Positions 7,604-15,625 of a DNA stretch of 64,000 nucleotides are shown piece after piece. The DNA comes from Scandinavium vulneris_A (GTDB lineage: Bacteria > Pseudomonadota > Gammaproteobacteria > Enterobacterales > Enterobacteriaceae). Both the position numbers and the translations under genes were made by a program. The stretch lies in NCBI GenBank assembly GCA_046518185.1, contig JBKGRZ010000008.1:67352-131351 (forward strand), written 5' to 3'. Position 1 is the stretch's first letter. Each line of letters begins with the position of its first letter. The notes under the pieces were generated by a model. The model saw only the letters and a list, made by a program, of their open reading frames with translations, did no database searches and was not told the DNA's origin.

Positions 7604-10426
7604 ATGGATAAGATCGAAGTTCGGGGCGCCCGCACCCATAATCTCAAAAACATCAACCTCGTCATCCCTCGCGACAAACTGATTGTCGTGACCGGGCTTT
7701 CTGGGTCAGGAAAATCTTCGCTGGCGTTTGATACGCTGTATGCCGAAGGGCAGCGGCGCTACGTGGAATCACTCTCCGCCTATGCGCGTCAGTTCCTGTC
7801 GCTGATGGAAAAGCCCGACGTTGACCATATCGAGGGGCTGTCTCCGGCCATCTCTATTGAGCAAAAATCAACGTCGCATAACCCGCGTTCCACCGTCGGG
7901 ACCATCACCGAAATTCACGATTATCTGCGTCTGCTGTTTGCCCGCGTGGGCGAGCCGCGCTGCCCGGATCACGACGTTCCGTTGGCGGCACAAACCGTCA
8001 GCCAGATGGTCGATAACGTGCTTTCGCAGCCGGAAGGCAAACGCCTGATGCTGCTGGCTCCGGTGATTAAAGAGCGTAAAGGCGAGCACACCAAAACGCT
8101 GGAAAACCTGGCGAGCCAGGGCTACATCCGCGCCCGTATTGACGGCGAGGTCTGCGACCTTTCCGATCCACCGAAGCTCGAGCTGCAAAAGAAACACACC
8201 ATCGAAGTGGTGATTGACCGCTTCAAGGTGCGCGAAGATCTGGCCCAGCGTCTGGCCGAATCCTTTGAAACGGCGCTGGACCTGTCTGGCGGCACCGCGA
8301 TTGTCGCCGACATGGACAACCCGAAAGCCGATGAGCTGCTGTTCTCCGCCAACTTTGCCTGTCCGATTTGCGGCTACAGCATGCGCGAACTGGAACCGCG
8401 TCTGTTCTCGTTCAACAACCCGGCGGGCGCGTGTCCAACCTGTGACGGCCTGGGCGTGCAGCAATATTTCGACCCGGACCGCATCATTCAGAACCCGGAA
8501 CTTTCGCTGGCAGGCGGCGCTATCCGCGGCTGGGATCGCCGTAACTTCTACTACTTCCAGATGCTGCGCTCGCTGGCGGAGCATTATGAATTCGACGTTG
8601 AAGCCCCGTGGGGCAGCCTGAATGCGCACGTGCAGAAAGTCGTGCTGTACGGTTCAGGAAAAGAGTCAATTGAATTCAAATACATGAACGATCGTGGCGA
8701 TACGTCTGTACGTCGTCATCCGTTCGAAGGCGTGCTGCATAATATGGAGCGCCGCTACAAAGAGACCGAATCTAACGCGGTGCGTGAGGAGCTGGCGAAG
8801 TTCATCAGCAACCGTCCGTGCACCAGCTGTGACGGTACCCGCCTGAACCGCGAAGCGCGCCACGTATTCGTCGAGAATACCCCGCTGCCAACGATTTCAG
8901 ATATGAGCATCGGCCATGCGATGGAGTTCTTCCAGAACATGAAGCTCAGCGGGCAACGCGCAAAAATCGCTGAGAAAGTGCTGAAAGAGATTGGCGATCG
9001 CCTGCGATTCCTGGTCAACGTCGGTCTGAACTATCTTTCACTCTCCCGCTCGGCGGAAACGCTCTCCGGCGGCGAAGCCCAACGTATTCGTCTGGCAAGC
9101 CAGATTGGTGCTGGTCTGGTGGGCGTGATGTACGTGCTGGATGAACCGTCTATCGGCCTGCATCAGCGCGATAACGAACGCCTGCTCGGCACGCTGATTC
9201 ACCTGCGTAATCTCGGTAACACGGTGATTGTGGTGGAGCATGACGAAGATGCTATCCGCGCGGCTGACCACGTGATTGATATCGGCCCAGGCGCTGGCGT
9301 CCACGGCGGTGAAGTGGTCGCCGAAGGCCCGCTGGAAGCCATTATGGCAGTGCCGGAATCATTGACCGGCCAGTACATGAGCGGCAAGCGTAAAATCGAA
9401 GTGCCGAAAGAGCGTGTCCCTGCCGACCCGGCCAAAGTGCTGAAACTGACCGGTGCGCGCGGCAACAACCTCAAAGACGTGACGCTGACGGTGCCGGTTG
9501 GCCTGTTCACCTGCGTGACCGGGGTATCAGGTTCCGGTAAATCGACGCTGATCAACGATACGCTGTTCCCGATTGCCCAGCGCCAGCTCAACGGTGCGAC
9601 CATTGCCGAACCGGCTCCGTATCGTGATGTCGCGGGCCTTGAGCATTTCGACAAAGTGATTGATATCGATCAGAGCCCGATTGGCCGTACGCCGCGCTCT
9701 AACCCGGCGACCTACACCGGCATCTTTACGCCAGTGCGCGAACTGTTCGCCGGCGTGCCGGAATCGCGTTCACGCGGTTATACGCCGGGCCGTTTCAGCT
9801 TTAACGTGCGCGGCGGTCGCTGCGAAGCCTGTCAGGGCGATGGCGTTATCAAGGTAGAGATGCACTTCCTGCCGGATATTTACGTGCCATGCGATCAGTG
9901 CAAAGGCAAACGCTATAACCGCGAAACGCTGGAGATTAAGTACAAGGGCAAGACCATCCACGAAGTGCTGGATATGACCATTGAAGAAGCGCGTGAGTTC
10001 TTTGATGCCGTTCCGGCGCTGGCGCGTAAGCTGCAAACGTTGATGGACGTTGGCCTGACGTACATTCGTCTGGGTCAGTCGGCGACGACGCTTTCCGGCG
10101 GTGAAGCCCAGCGCGTGAAGCTGGCGCGTGAGCTGTCGAAACGCGGCACCGGCCAGACGCTGTATATCCTCGATGAACCGACCACCGGTCTGCACTTTGC
10201 CGATATCCAGCAACTGCTGGACGTGCTGCATAAGCTGCGGGACCAGGGCAACACCATCGTGGTTATCGAGCACAATCTGGACGTGATCAAAACCGCAGAC
10301 TGGATTGTCGATCTCGGCCCGGAAGGCGGCAGCGGCGGCGGGGAGATCCTCGTCTCCGGCACGCCAGAAACGGTCGCGGAGTGCGAAGCCTCACACACGG
10401 CGCGCTTCCTCAAGCCGTTGCTGTAA
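7604..10426 (+). CDS. uvrA: UvrA, excinuclease ABC subunit A
   Basis: 940 aa, the E. coli length. Two ABC ATPase modules are visible: Walker A GLSGSGKSS at residues 31-39 and GVSGSGKSTL in the C-terminal half, each with a LSGGEAQR signature. Zinc-binding cysteines appear in CPICGYSM and in the CEACQGDG…CDQCKGKR finger. It recognises DNA lesions as a dimer, loads UvrB and starts nucleotide excision repair. AGGTGA precedes the ATG. Expression should be under LexA control through the upstream SOS box. Its stop codon abuts the convergent yjbR stop with no spacer. Confidence 0.99.
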   Translation: MDKIEVRGARTHNLKNINLVIPRDKLIVVTGLSGSGKSSLAFDTLYAEGQRRYVESLSAYARQFLSLMEKPDVDHIEGLSPAISIEQKSTSHNPRSTVGTITEIHDYLRLLFARVGEPRCPDHDVPLAAQTVSQMVDNVLSQPEGKRLMLLAPVIKERKGEHTKTLENLASQGYIRARIDGEVCDLSDPPKLELQKKHTIEVVIDRFKVREDLAQRLAESFETALDLSGGTAIVADMDNPKADELLFSANFACPICGYSMRELEPRLFSFNNPAGACPTCDGLGVQQYFDPDRIIQNPELSLAGGAIRGWDRRNFYYFQMLRSLAEHYEFDVEAPWGSLNAHVQKVVLYGSGKESIEFKYMNDRGDTSVRRHPFEGVLHNMERRYKETESNAVREELAKFISNRPCTSCDGTRLNREARHVFVENTPLPTISDMSIGHAMEFFQNMKLSGQRAKIAEKVLKEIGDRLRFLVNVGLNYLSLSRSAETLSGGEAQRIRLASQIGAGLVGVMYVLDEPSIGLHQRDNERLLGTLIHLRNLGNTVIVVEHDEDAIRAADHVIDIGPGAGVHGGEVVAEGPLEAIMAVPESLTGQYMSGKRKIEVPKERVPADPAKVLKLTGARGNNLKDVTLTVPVGLFTCVTGVSGSGKSTLINDTLFPIAQRQLNGATIAEPAPYRDVAGLEHFDKVIDIDQSPIGRTPRSNPATYTGIFTPVRELFAGVPESRSRGYTPGRFSFNVRGGRCEACQGDGVIKVEMHFLPDIYVPCDQCKGKRYNRETLEIKYKGKTIHEVLDMTIEEAREFFDAVPALARKLQTLMDVGLTYIRLGQSATTLSGGEAQRVKLARELSKRGTGQTLYILDEPTTGLHFADIQQLLDVLHKLRDQGNTIVVIEHNLDVIKTADWIVDLGPEGGSGGGEILVSGTPETVAECEASHTARFLKPLL

Positions 10427-10780
10427 TCACTCTGTAAGATGCTGCCTGACCTGGTCAGGCAGCATCCCCATCGCCTGTTGATAAGAAGCATCCACCAGAT
10501 AGTAAATCTGCGAATCCGGCAGTGACCCGTCAAGATACACCGTGCTCCAGTGGGCTTTATTGAGATGCTGACTGGGACGCACATCGCTGTGCTGCTGACG
10601 CAATAAATCCGCGAGTTCCGGGCTGGTTTTCAGCGAGGTTGCCGGGCGGCCTTCCACCTCTTTCACCATCGCAAACAGCACATCAGACACTTTAATCTGC
10701 GTAGCCTTCCAGTCGCTGTGAACGCTCTGTTCGGCTCCGGGCTTGTTCATGCAGTATTGCAGCAACTCCGAAATGGTCAT
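10427..10780 (-). CDS. yjbR: YjbR, MmcQ/YjbR-family protein
   Basis: 117 aa, close to the E. coli protein. It contains the family elements KVSDVLFAMV and SPELADLLRQQHSDVRPS, then HWSTVYLDGSLPDSQIY, a CyaY-like alpha/beta fold reported for DNA-binding-like MmcQ proteins. The biological role is not settled. Start 10780 has AGGGGAACC upstream. Its last codons are part of a 29-bp perfect palindrome that begins just after the uvrA stop. The yjbQ gene that stands beside yjbR in E. coli is not present; aphA follows directly. Confidence 0.9.
   Translation of the reverse strand: MTISELLQYCMNKPGAEQSVHSDWKATQIKVSDVLFAMVKEVEGRPATSLKTSPELADLLRQQHSDVRPSQHLNKAHWSTVYLDGSLPDSQIYYLVDASYQQAMGMLPDQVRQHLTE
10438..10466. 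repeat. 29-bp perfect palindrome at the uvrA/yjbR convergent junction
   Basis: GATGCTGCCTGACC and GGTCAGGCAGCATC flank a single central T. The palindrome begins 12 bp after the uvrA stop and encodes part of the YjbR C-terminus (MLPDQVRQH) on the other strand. As RNA it would fold into a long GC-rich stem, so it could end or stabilise uvrA transcripts. No U-tract follows on the plus strand. Confidence 0.7.
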
Positions 10781-10851
10781 CTTGGTTCCCCTCAGCGAAA
10801 AAGTCTTTTCTAAGTGTGCAGCAAGACGGGAGAAAGGGGAAACGCTTCTGG

Positions 10852-10883
10852 TTAAAAAAACGGCAATCCTCTCGGTTGCCGTT
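10852..10883 (-). terminator. aphA terminator
   Basis: The hairpin AACGGCAA/TTGCCGTT with a 9-nt loop is followed on the minus strand by a run of seven or more U, just downstream of the aphA stop at 10892. This is a standard Rho-independent signal. Confidence 0.85.
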
Positions 10884-10891
10884 TTTGATTG

Positions 10892-11608
10892 TCAGTATTC
10901 AGAATTGACGATCACTTCTTCACCGTACGCCCCGGCATTCGGCAGCGGCTTGTAGGTGGAGTTCGAAGCCCGCAGGACACGGATACCCCGGGCACCCACG
11001 TCGCGGGCGGCAGTAATGTCATTGTCGGAATCGCCATAGAAGACTTTGATGTTCTTCTCCTTCAGCCACTGAACCTTAGTGTTCTGCCCGGCCTTATCGC
11101 CTGCAAAAATGACCGGATTCATGTTGGCAGCCGGGATCAGGAAATCATCCTGCAGCGTTTTAGACACGGTTTCGGTTTGAGTCTGGCTGCGCCCGGTGAC
11201 GAAATAGATGCTGTCCCCACGTTTGACGTGCAGGGCGATCAGCGCGCGGGCCACTTCTTTCGGGATGCTGAACGCATCCCAGCCGTTGTTCATCTTTTCC
11301 CAGAATTCCGGATTCTTCAGATAGTCTTCACTGTCCGGGGAAAAGGTCTTTTTACCGCGCCAGAAGCCTGGGCTTGAGAACAGCACGGTATCATCAATAT
11401 CAAAACCGACGGCCATCGGTGGGCGGCCCATCAAGCTGTTTTCAATCTGTGCCACGGAGACCCAATGAATCGGCACCTGTTCGGCGAGTTTTGCAACGTT
11501 TGTCCCGACATACAGCGGAGAGGGTGATGAAGCGTGTGCATCAACCACGGCGCTGTTCACGGTAAACAACAAGCAGATAGCGCTGAGCGCTAATGTAACC
11601 TTGCGCAT
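10892..11608 (-). CDS. aphA: Class B acid phosphatase AphA, periplasmic
   Basis: 238 aa with an N-terminal signal peptide of about 25 residues (MRKVTLALSAICLLFTVNS, cleavage near VDAHA-SS). The HAD-superfamily motif I is FDIDDTVLFSSP, with the nucleophile and acid/base Asp pair, and later FYGDSDNDI forms motif III/IV. It hydrolyses organic phosphomonoesters such as nucleotides in the periplasm and works as a Mg-dependent tetramer in the family. A strong terminator follows it. The tyrB gene lies upstream on the same strand, separated by a hairpin at 11638-11659. Confidence 0.96.
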   Translation of the reverse strand: MRKVTLALSAICLLFTVNSAVVDAHASSPSPLYVGTNVAKLAEQVPIHWVSVAQIENSLMGRPPMAVGFDIDDTVLFSSPGFWRGKKTFSPDSEDYLKNPEFWEKMNNGWDAFSIPKEVARALIALHVKRGDSIYFVTGRSQTQTETVSKTLQDDFLIPAANMNPVIFAGDKAGQNTKVQWLKEKNIKVFYGDSDNDITAARDVGARGIRVLRASNSTYKPLPNAGAYGEEVIVNSEY

Positions 11609-11637
11609 AGATATTCCTTTAACATCCGATTGTTAAC

Positions 11638-11659
11638 CTCTCTCCCTGCCGGGAGAGAG
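11638..11659. repeat. CTCTCTCCC palindrome between tyrB and aphA
   Basis: The perfect inverted repeat CTCTCTCCC-TGCC-GGGAGAGAG lies between the tyrB stop and the aphA start. It could form an RNA hairpin after tyrB. Related CTCTCC/GGAGAG palindromes occur at 37826-37847 and 59564-59595, so it may belong to a dispersed family. Confidence 0.6.
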
Positions 11660-11674
11660 AATGTAAGTGAGCGC

Positions 11675-12868
11675 TTACATTACAGCAGCAAACGCCTGCG
11701 CCACGCGTTGAACGTTGCGAGTGTTGAGGCCCGCGACGCACATGCGGCCGCTGGCAATCAGGTACACGCCAAACTCTTCACGCAACCGATCGACCTGAGC
11801 CGCACTCAGCCCGGTATAGCTGAACATCCCACGCTGCTTGAGCAGGTAGTCAAAATTGCCGTTCGGTATCGCCTGTTTCAGCGCGTTAACCAGTTCCTGA
11901 CGCATCGCCAGAATACGAATGCGCATGGCTTCCACTTCCGCCAGCCATGAGGCTTTTAGCGCGGCGTTGTTCAGCACGGCAGATACCACCTGCGCTCCAA
12001 AATTCGGCGGGCTGGAGTAAATGCGACGCACGGTCGCTTTCAGCTGACCGAGCACGCGACCTGCGGTTTCGCTGTCATCGCAGACGACCGACAGGCCGCC
12101 CACGCGCTCACCATAGAGCGAGAAAATCTTGGAGAACGAGTTGCTAACCAGCACCGGCAGGCCTGCGCCCGCGATGGTGCGGATAGCATAGGCATCTTCT
12201 TCCATGCCCGCGCCAAAGCCCTGATAGGCGATGTCGAGGAATGGGATCAGATTCCGCGCTTTTAGCACCTCAGTGACCGCATCCCACTGAGCGTTGGTCA
12301 GGTCCGCACCCGTCGGGTTGTGGCAGCACGGATGCAGCAACACAATGTCTTTTTCAGGCAGGCTATTCAGTTTTTCGAGCAACGCATCGAAACGCACGCC
12401 GTTGGTCTCAGAATCGAACCAAGGGTAAGTGCTTACTTCGAATCCAGCCCCTTCAAATATGGCGATGTGGTTTTCCCAGGTTGGATCGCTGACCGATACT
12501 TTTGAGCCCGGGAAATAATGTTTGAGGAAATCCGCCCCCACTTTCAGCGCGCCGGAACCGCCCAACGTCTGGATGGTCGCCACGCGGTTCTGTTTCAGCA
12601 CCGGATGGTCAGCGCCAAACAGCAGCGGCGCCACGCCGGTGCGGTAGGTGTTCAGACCTTCCATCGGCAGATACACCGACGCCCCGTGCGGCTGAGCGTT
12701 CAGCTGCGCCTCTGCTTCTGCCACGGCCTGTAGCTGCGGGATAATCCCGTCTTCGTTGTAATACAGGCCAATGCTGAGGTTCACTTTGTCGGTGCGAGTG
12801 TCTTCTTTAAACCGTTCCATTAAAGAAAGGATGGGGTCGCCTGCATAGGCGTCAACGTTCTGAAACAC
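11675..12868 (-). CDS. tyrB: Aromatic-amino-acid aminotransferase TyrB
   Basis: 397 aa from a GTG start at 12868, which gives VFQNVDAYAGDPILSLMERF and exactly the E. coli length; CTGGAGAAT lies upstream of this GTG. The upstream ATG would add 18 non-family residues. Class I aminotransferase features are present: HPCCHNPTGADLT in the PLP-binding region and SNSFSKIFSLYGERVGG with the Schiff-base lysine. It transaminates tyrosine, phenylalanine and leucine precursors with glutamate. In E. coli it is repressed by TyrR; I did not identify a convincing TyrR box here. Confidence 0.96.
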   Translation of the reverse strand: MFQNVDAYAGDPILSLMERFKEDTRTDKVNLSIGLYYNEDGIIPQLQAVAEAEAQLNAQPHGASVYLPMEGLNTYRTGVAPLLFGADHPVLKQNRVATIQTLGGSGALKVGADFLKHYFPGSKVSVSDPTWENHIAIFEGAGFEVSTYPWFDSETNGVRFDALLEKLNSLPEKDIVLLHPCCHNPTGADLTNAQWDAVTEVLKARNLIPFLDIAYQGFGAGMEEDAYAIRTIAGAGLPVLVSNSFSKIFSLYGERVGGLSVVCDDSETAGRVLGQLKATVRRIYSSPPNFGAQVVSAVLNNAALKASWLAEVEAMRIRILAMRQELVNALKQAIPNGNFDYLLKQRGMFSYTGLSAAQVDRLREEFGVYLIASGRMCVAGLNTRNVQRVAQAFAAVM

Positions 12869-12942
12869 AGGTGGATTCTCCAGAGTTTTCGGGGCAGGGA
12901 TAAACACAATAAACCGCAGCACGGCTGAGGTCGAGAGGATGT

Positions 12943-13953
12943 TTAAAACAGAGTAGCCAGATGATGCGTTATTTGCTCAATTCGTTGAGACAATGGCCCT
13001 TGAACGCGCATAAACGGTATGGCTCTACGCGACAATTCCTCTTCATACCATGCCTGCTGCCGAGTACGAAAATGAACGCCTTGCCGCGTACCATCTTGCA
13101 CAAATGGAAAATCATCCCCACACAGCACAACCAGAAAATATTCCCGTTCAGCCAGACCATGTAACTCTTTCGGTGCAGAACCAAACTGATCAAGGGCATA
13201 AAACAATGTCGTTAATGGAGATGTATCGCAAATGAGAAATCGATTTGGAGAAGCCGACTCCTCTCTTCGCACTTGCTCACGAGCAATATGTAATAAATCT
13301 TCGTATTCCAATAACCCGTTTTTTTCTTCCCAGTATTCTCGCCCAAATTCCGCAATGTACTCGGTATTGAGGACGTCGGATAAGGCTTTTGAGAGCGTAC
13401 TCTTACCCGTGGACTCTCCCCCTAAGAGGCAAATGCGCAAAACAAAGCTACGATAAACTTCATTGGCCAGCATGGAACGGTAACGATGAACATCGGAGCG
13501 GATAAGAGTGCCGGATGGAGCTTCAGCACCTAAGGGGCGTTTCAAACGGACATGAGTAACAGACTGCCCAAAACGTTGGCTCAGAACTCTTGCAAACCCG
13601 TCACCATAATCCTCAGCGGAGAATACTGCCTGAGGCTTGCAGCGTAAAACTTGCATACAGAGCGTCGCTACATAGTGACGATGGATGTCAGGATCGGCGT
13701 CATTGTGAGGAGGAGGCTCAAGCCTGAAATGCTCAATAATGTCCATGGAAAGCACCAGTACGGTGCATTGCGGAAAGCGCTGTTGAAACCATAATTCGCG
13801 TTTTTCAGGCTCGCAACCCGGCATTTCCGGCACTGAATAACTGATAACAAAAACCTTTCCGCACTGGGCTAGCGCGGCATGAATTAACTGCTCATGGCCA
13901 GAGTGTAATGGTGCAAATTTGCCTACCACTAAACCGCTGGAGAAGGATTTCAT
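12943..13953 (-). CDS. NadR-type NMN adenylyltransferase / nicotinamide riboside kinase without HTH domain
   Basis: 336 aa. GKFAPLHSGH (11-20) is the nucleotidyltransferase motif of NadR-type NMN adenylyltransferases, and GGESTGKST (178-186) is the Walker A loop of the ribosylnicotinamide kinase domain. E. coli NadR (about 410 aa) has an extra N-terminal DNA-binding domain; this protein starts directly at the adenylyltransferase, so it should be an enzyme without repressor function. Its ATG overlaps the pnuC stop by 4 bp (ATGA), so the two are coupled. Together they import nicotinamide riboside, phosphorylate it to NMN and adenylate it to NAD. The gene is visibly more A+T-rich than tyrB and alr on either side, suggesting acquisition. 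Confidence 0.82.
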   Translation of the reverse strand: MKSFSSGLVVGKFAPLHSGHEQLIHAALAQCGKVFVISYSVPEMPGCEPEKRELWFQQRFPQCTVLVLSMDIIEHFRLEPPPHNDADPDIHRHYVATLCMQVLRCKPQAVFSAEDYGDGFARVLSQRFGQSVTHVRLKRPLGAEAPSGTLIRSDVHRYRSMLANEVYRSFVLRICLLGGESTGKSTLSKALSDVLNTEYIAEFGREYWEEKNGLLEYEDLLHIAREQVRREESASPNRFLICDTSPLTTLFYALDQFGSAPKELHGLAEREYFLVVLCGDDFPFVQDGTRQGVHFRTRQQAWYEEELSRRAIPFMRVQGPLSQRIEQITHHLATLF

Positions 13954-14507
13954 ATTTCCCGAAGCTCCTTACGCCAGTGATATAAGCCATGCCAGGCATT
14001 AAACCAAAACACCAAATACAAACATGCTGTCAAATTGAGCCCACGAGCAGCATACAGAGGCACTGCTAGCGTATTAACCGCGAGCCAGATATACCAATTC
14101 TCAATTCTCCTACCCATCAACATAAACTGTGCGAGCACGCTAAATGTCAGGATCAATGAATCCAACCACGGTGCCCAGGCATTAGTAAATGTATGCAGTA
14201 AAAGGCCATACCCCCCAGCTACTACAACGGCACTGGTCAATAGCAACAAAAAGTGACCAGGACGAGTACGCCGGATCGGCAGTACTTCTCCTTGGTTACC
14301 TTTAAGCCAATGCCACCATCCTGTAATACTGGTGGTGATGAAGAAAAGCTGTAACGTTACGTCTGCATAAAGCTGAACGGACCAGAATACCCACCCGTAT
14401 AGCACGCTGCCAATGAGACCTGTCCACCATGTATGTGCATTATTTCTGGCTGCAAGCCAGACAGATATAGCGTAAGCCAAGCAGGCTGCGATTTCTGGTA
14501 GTGACAT
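13950..14507 (-). CDS. pnuC: PnuC-family nicotinamide riboside transporter
   Basis: 185 aa, with about six membrane segments and the PnuC pattern (NAHTWWTGLIGSVLYGWVFW near the start, then YADVTLQLFFITTSITGWWHW, and NTLAVPLYAARGL near the end). It belongs to the shorter PnuC forms; the E. coli protein is about 239 aa. PnuC passes nicotinamide riboside across the inner membrane by facilitated diffusion, driven by trapping through phosphorylation, which the coupled downstream kinase would supply. GGAGGAGAT gives a strong ribosome binding site. Only 22 bp separate it from the alr stop on the same strand, so it may be transcribed from the alr promoter. It may be a second pnuC in the genome. Confidence 0.82.
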   Translation of the reverse strand: MSLPEIAACLAYAISVWLAARNNAHTWWTGLIGSVLYGWVFWSVQLYADVTLQLFFITTSITGWWHWLKGNQGEVLPIRRTRPGHFLLLLTSAVVVAGGYGLLLHTFTNAWAPWLDSLILTFSVLAQFMLMGRRIENWYIWLAVNTLAVPLYAARGLNLTACLYLVFWFNAWHGLYHWRKELREI

Positions 14508-14529
14508 ATCTCCTCCGTGAGATTTCTTT

Positions 14530-15609
14530 TCAGTCGACGTATTTCATCGCTACCCGCGACGTCAGGCGCGTGATAAGTTCGTAAGCACTTACTTTCGTTA
14601 TTTCAGCAATGCGTTCAACCGGCAGGCCATCGCCCCACAGAATCACCGGGTCGCCCGCTTTGTCAGCGGCTTGCGGGCCGAGATCGACGCAAATCATGTC
14701 CATAGCGACACGGCCAACCACCGGCACTTCGCGACCATTAACCAGCACTGGCGTGCCGGATGGCGCAGCGCGCGGATAACCATCTCCATAGCCCATAGCG
14801 ACCACGCCGAGACGGGTGTCATGTTCGCTTACCCAAGTGCCGCCGTAGCCTACCGGCTCGCCAGCTTTGTGTTCACGTACCGCTATCAGGCTCGAGGTCA
14901 GCGACATCACGGGTTGGAAGCCAAAATCTTCGCCGCACTGTGGGCCTTCCAGCGGCGAGACGCCGTAGAGAATAATGCCCGGGCGCACCCAGTCGAAATG
15001 CGACTGGGGCCACAGCAGGATCCCGCCGGACGCGGCGATGGAACGTTGACCCGGCTTGCCTTCGGTGAAGGTGGTAAAGATATCGAGCTGTTGCTCGGTA
15101 GCGCCGCAATCAGGCTCGTCCGCCCGGGCAAAGTGGCTCACCACATTCACCGGCTGGCGCACGTTTTTGCACTGACTCAGGCGCTGGTAAAACGCATTGG
15201 CCTCTTCCGGACGCACGCCCAGACGGTGCATACCCGTATCGAGTTTCATCCACACCGTTACCGGTTCAGGCAATTCTGCCTGCTCCAGTGCTTCAAGCTG
15301 TTCGGGATTATGCACCGCGGTGTGAAAACCCTGGGCTGATATCAGCGGCAGATCGCTGGCATTGAAAAAACCTTCCAGCAGCAGAACAGGCTGGCGGATA
15401 CCCCCCTCTCGCAGGCACAGCGCCTCTTCCAGGCGAGCAACGCCAAAGGCATCGGCGTCAGGGAGCGTGCGCGCGGTCTCCAGAAGACCGTGTCCATAGG
15501 CGTTCGCTTTCACGACCGCAACGAGCTTACTGGCCGGGGCCAGTTCACGCAGGCGTTGCAGATTGTGTCGCAGAGCGCGGCGGTTAATGACTACAGTTGC
15601 CGCTTGCAT
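14530..15609 (-). CDS. alr: Alanine racemase (biosynthetic)
   Basis: 359 aa, the E. coli length. The PLP-binding lysine is K34 in VVKANAYGHG, and the catalytic tyrosine region GYGGTWVSEHDTRLGVVAMGYGDGYPR is present in the second half. It makes D-alanine for peptidoglycan. It lies downstream of dnaB on the same strand with a 16-bp gap, the conserved dnaB-alr order, and upstream of the inserted pnuC pair. Confidence 0.97.
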   Translation of the reverse strand: MQAATVVINRRALRHNLQRLRELAPASKLVAVVKANAYGHGLLETARTLPDADAFGVARLEEALCLREGGIRQPVLLLEGFFNASDLPLISAQGFHTAVHNPEQLEALEQAELPEPVTVWMKLDTGMHRLGVRPEEANAFYQRLSQCKNVRQPVNVVSHFARADEPDCGATEQQLDIFTTFTEGKPGQRSIAASGGILLWPQSHFDWVRPGIILYGVSPLEGPQCGEDFGFQPVMSLTSSLIAVREHKAGEPVGYGGTWVSEHDTRLGVVAMGYGDGYPRAAPSGTPVLVNGREVPVVGRVAMDMICVDLGPQAADKAGDPVILWGDGLPVERIAEITKVSAYELITRLTSRVAMKYVD

Positions 15610-15625
15610 TTAAATTCCTTAGATA

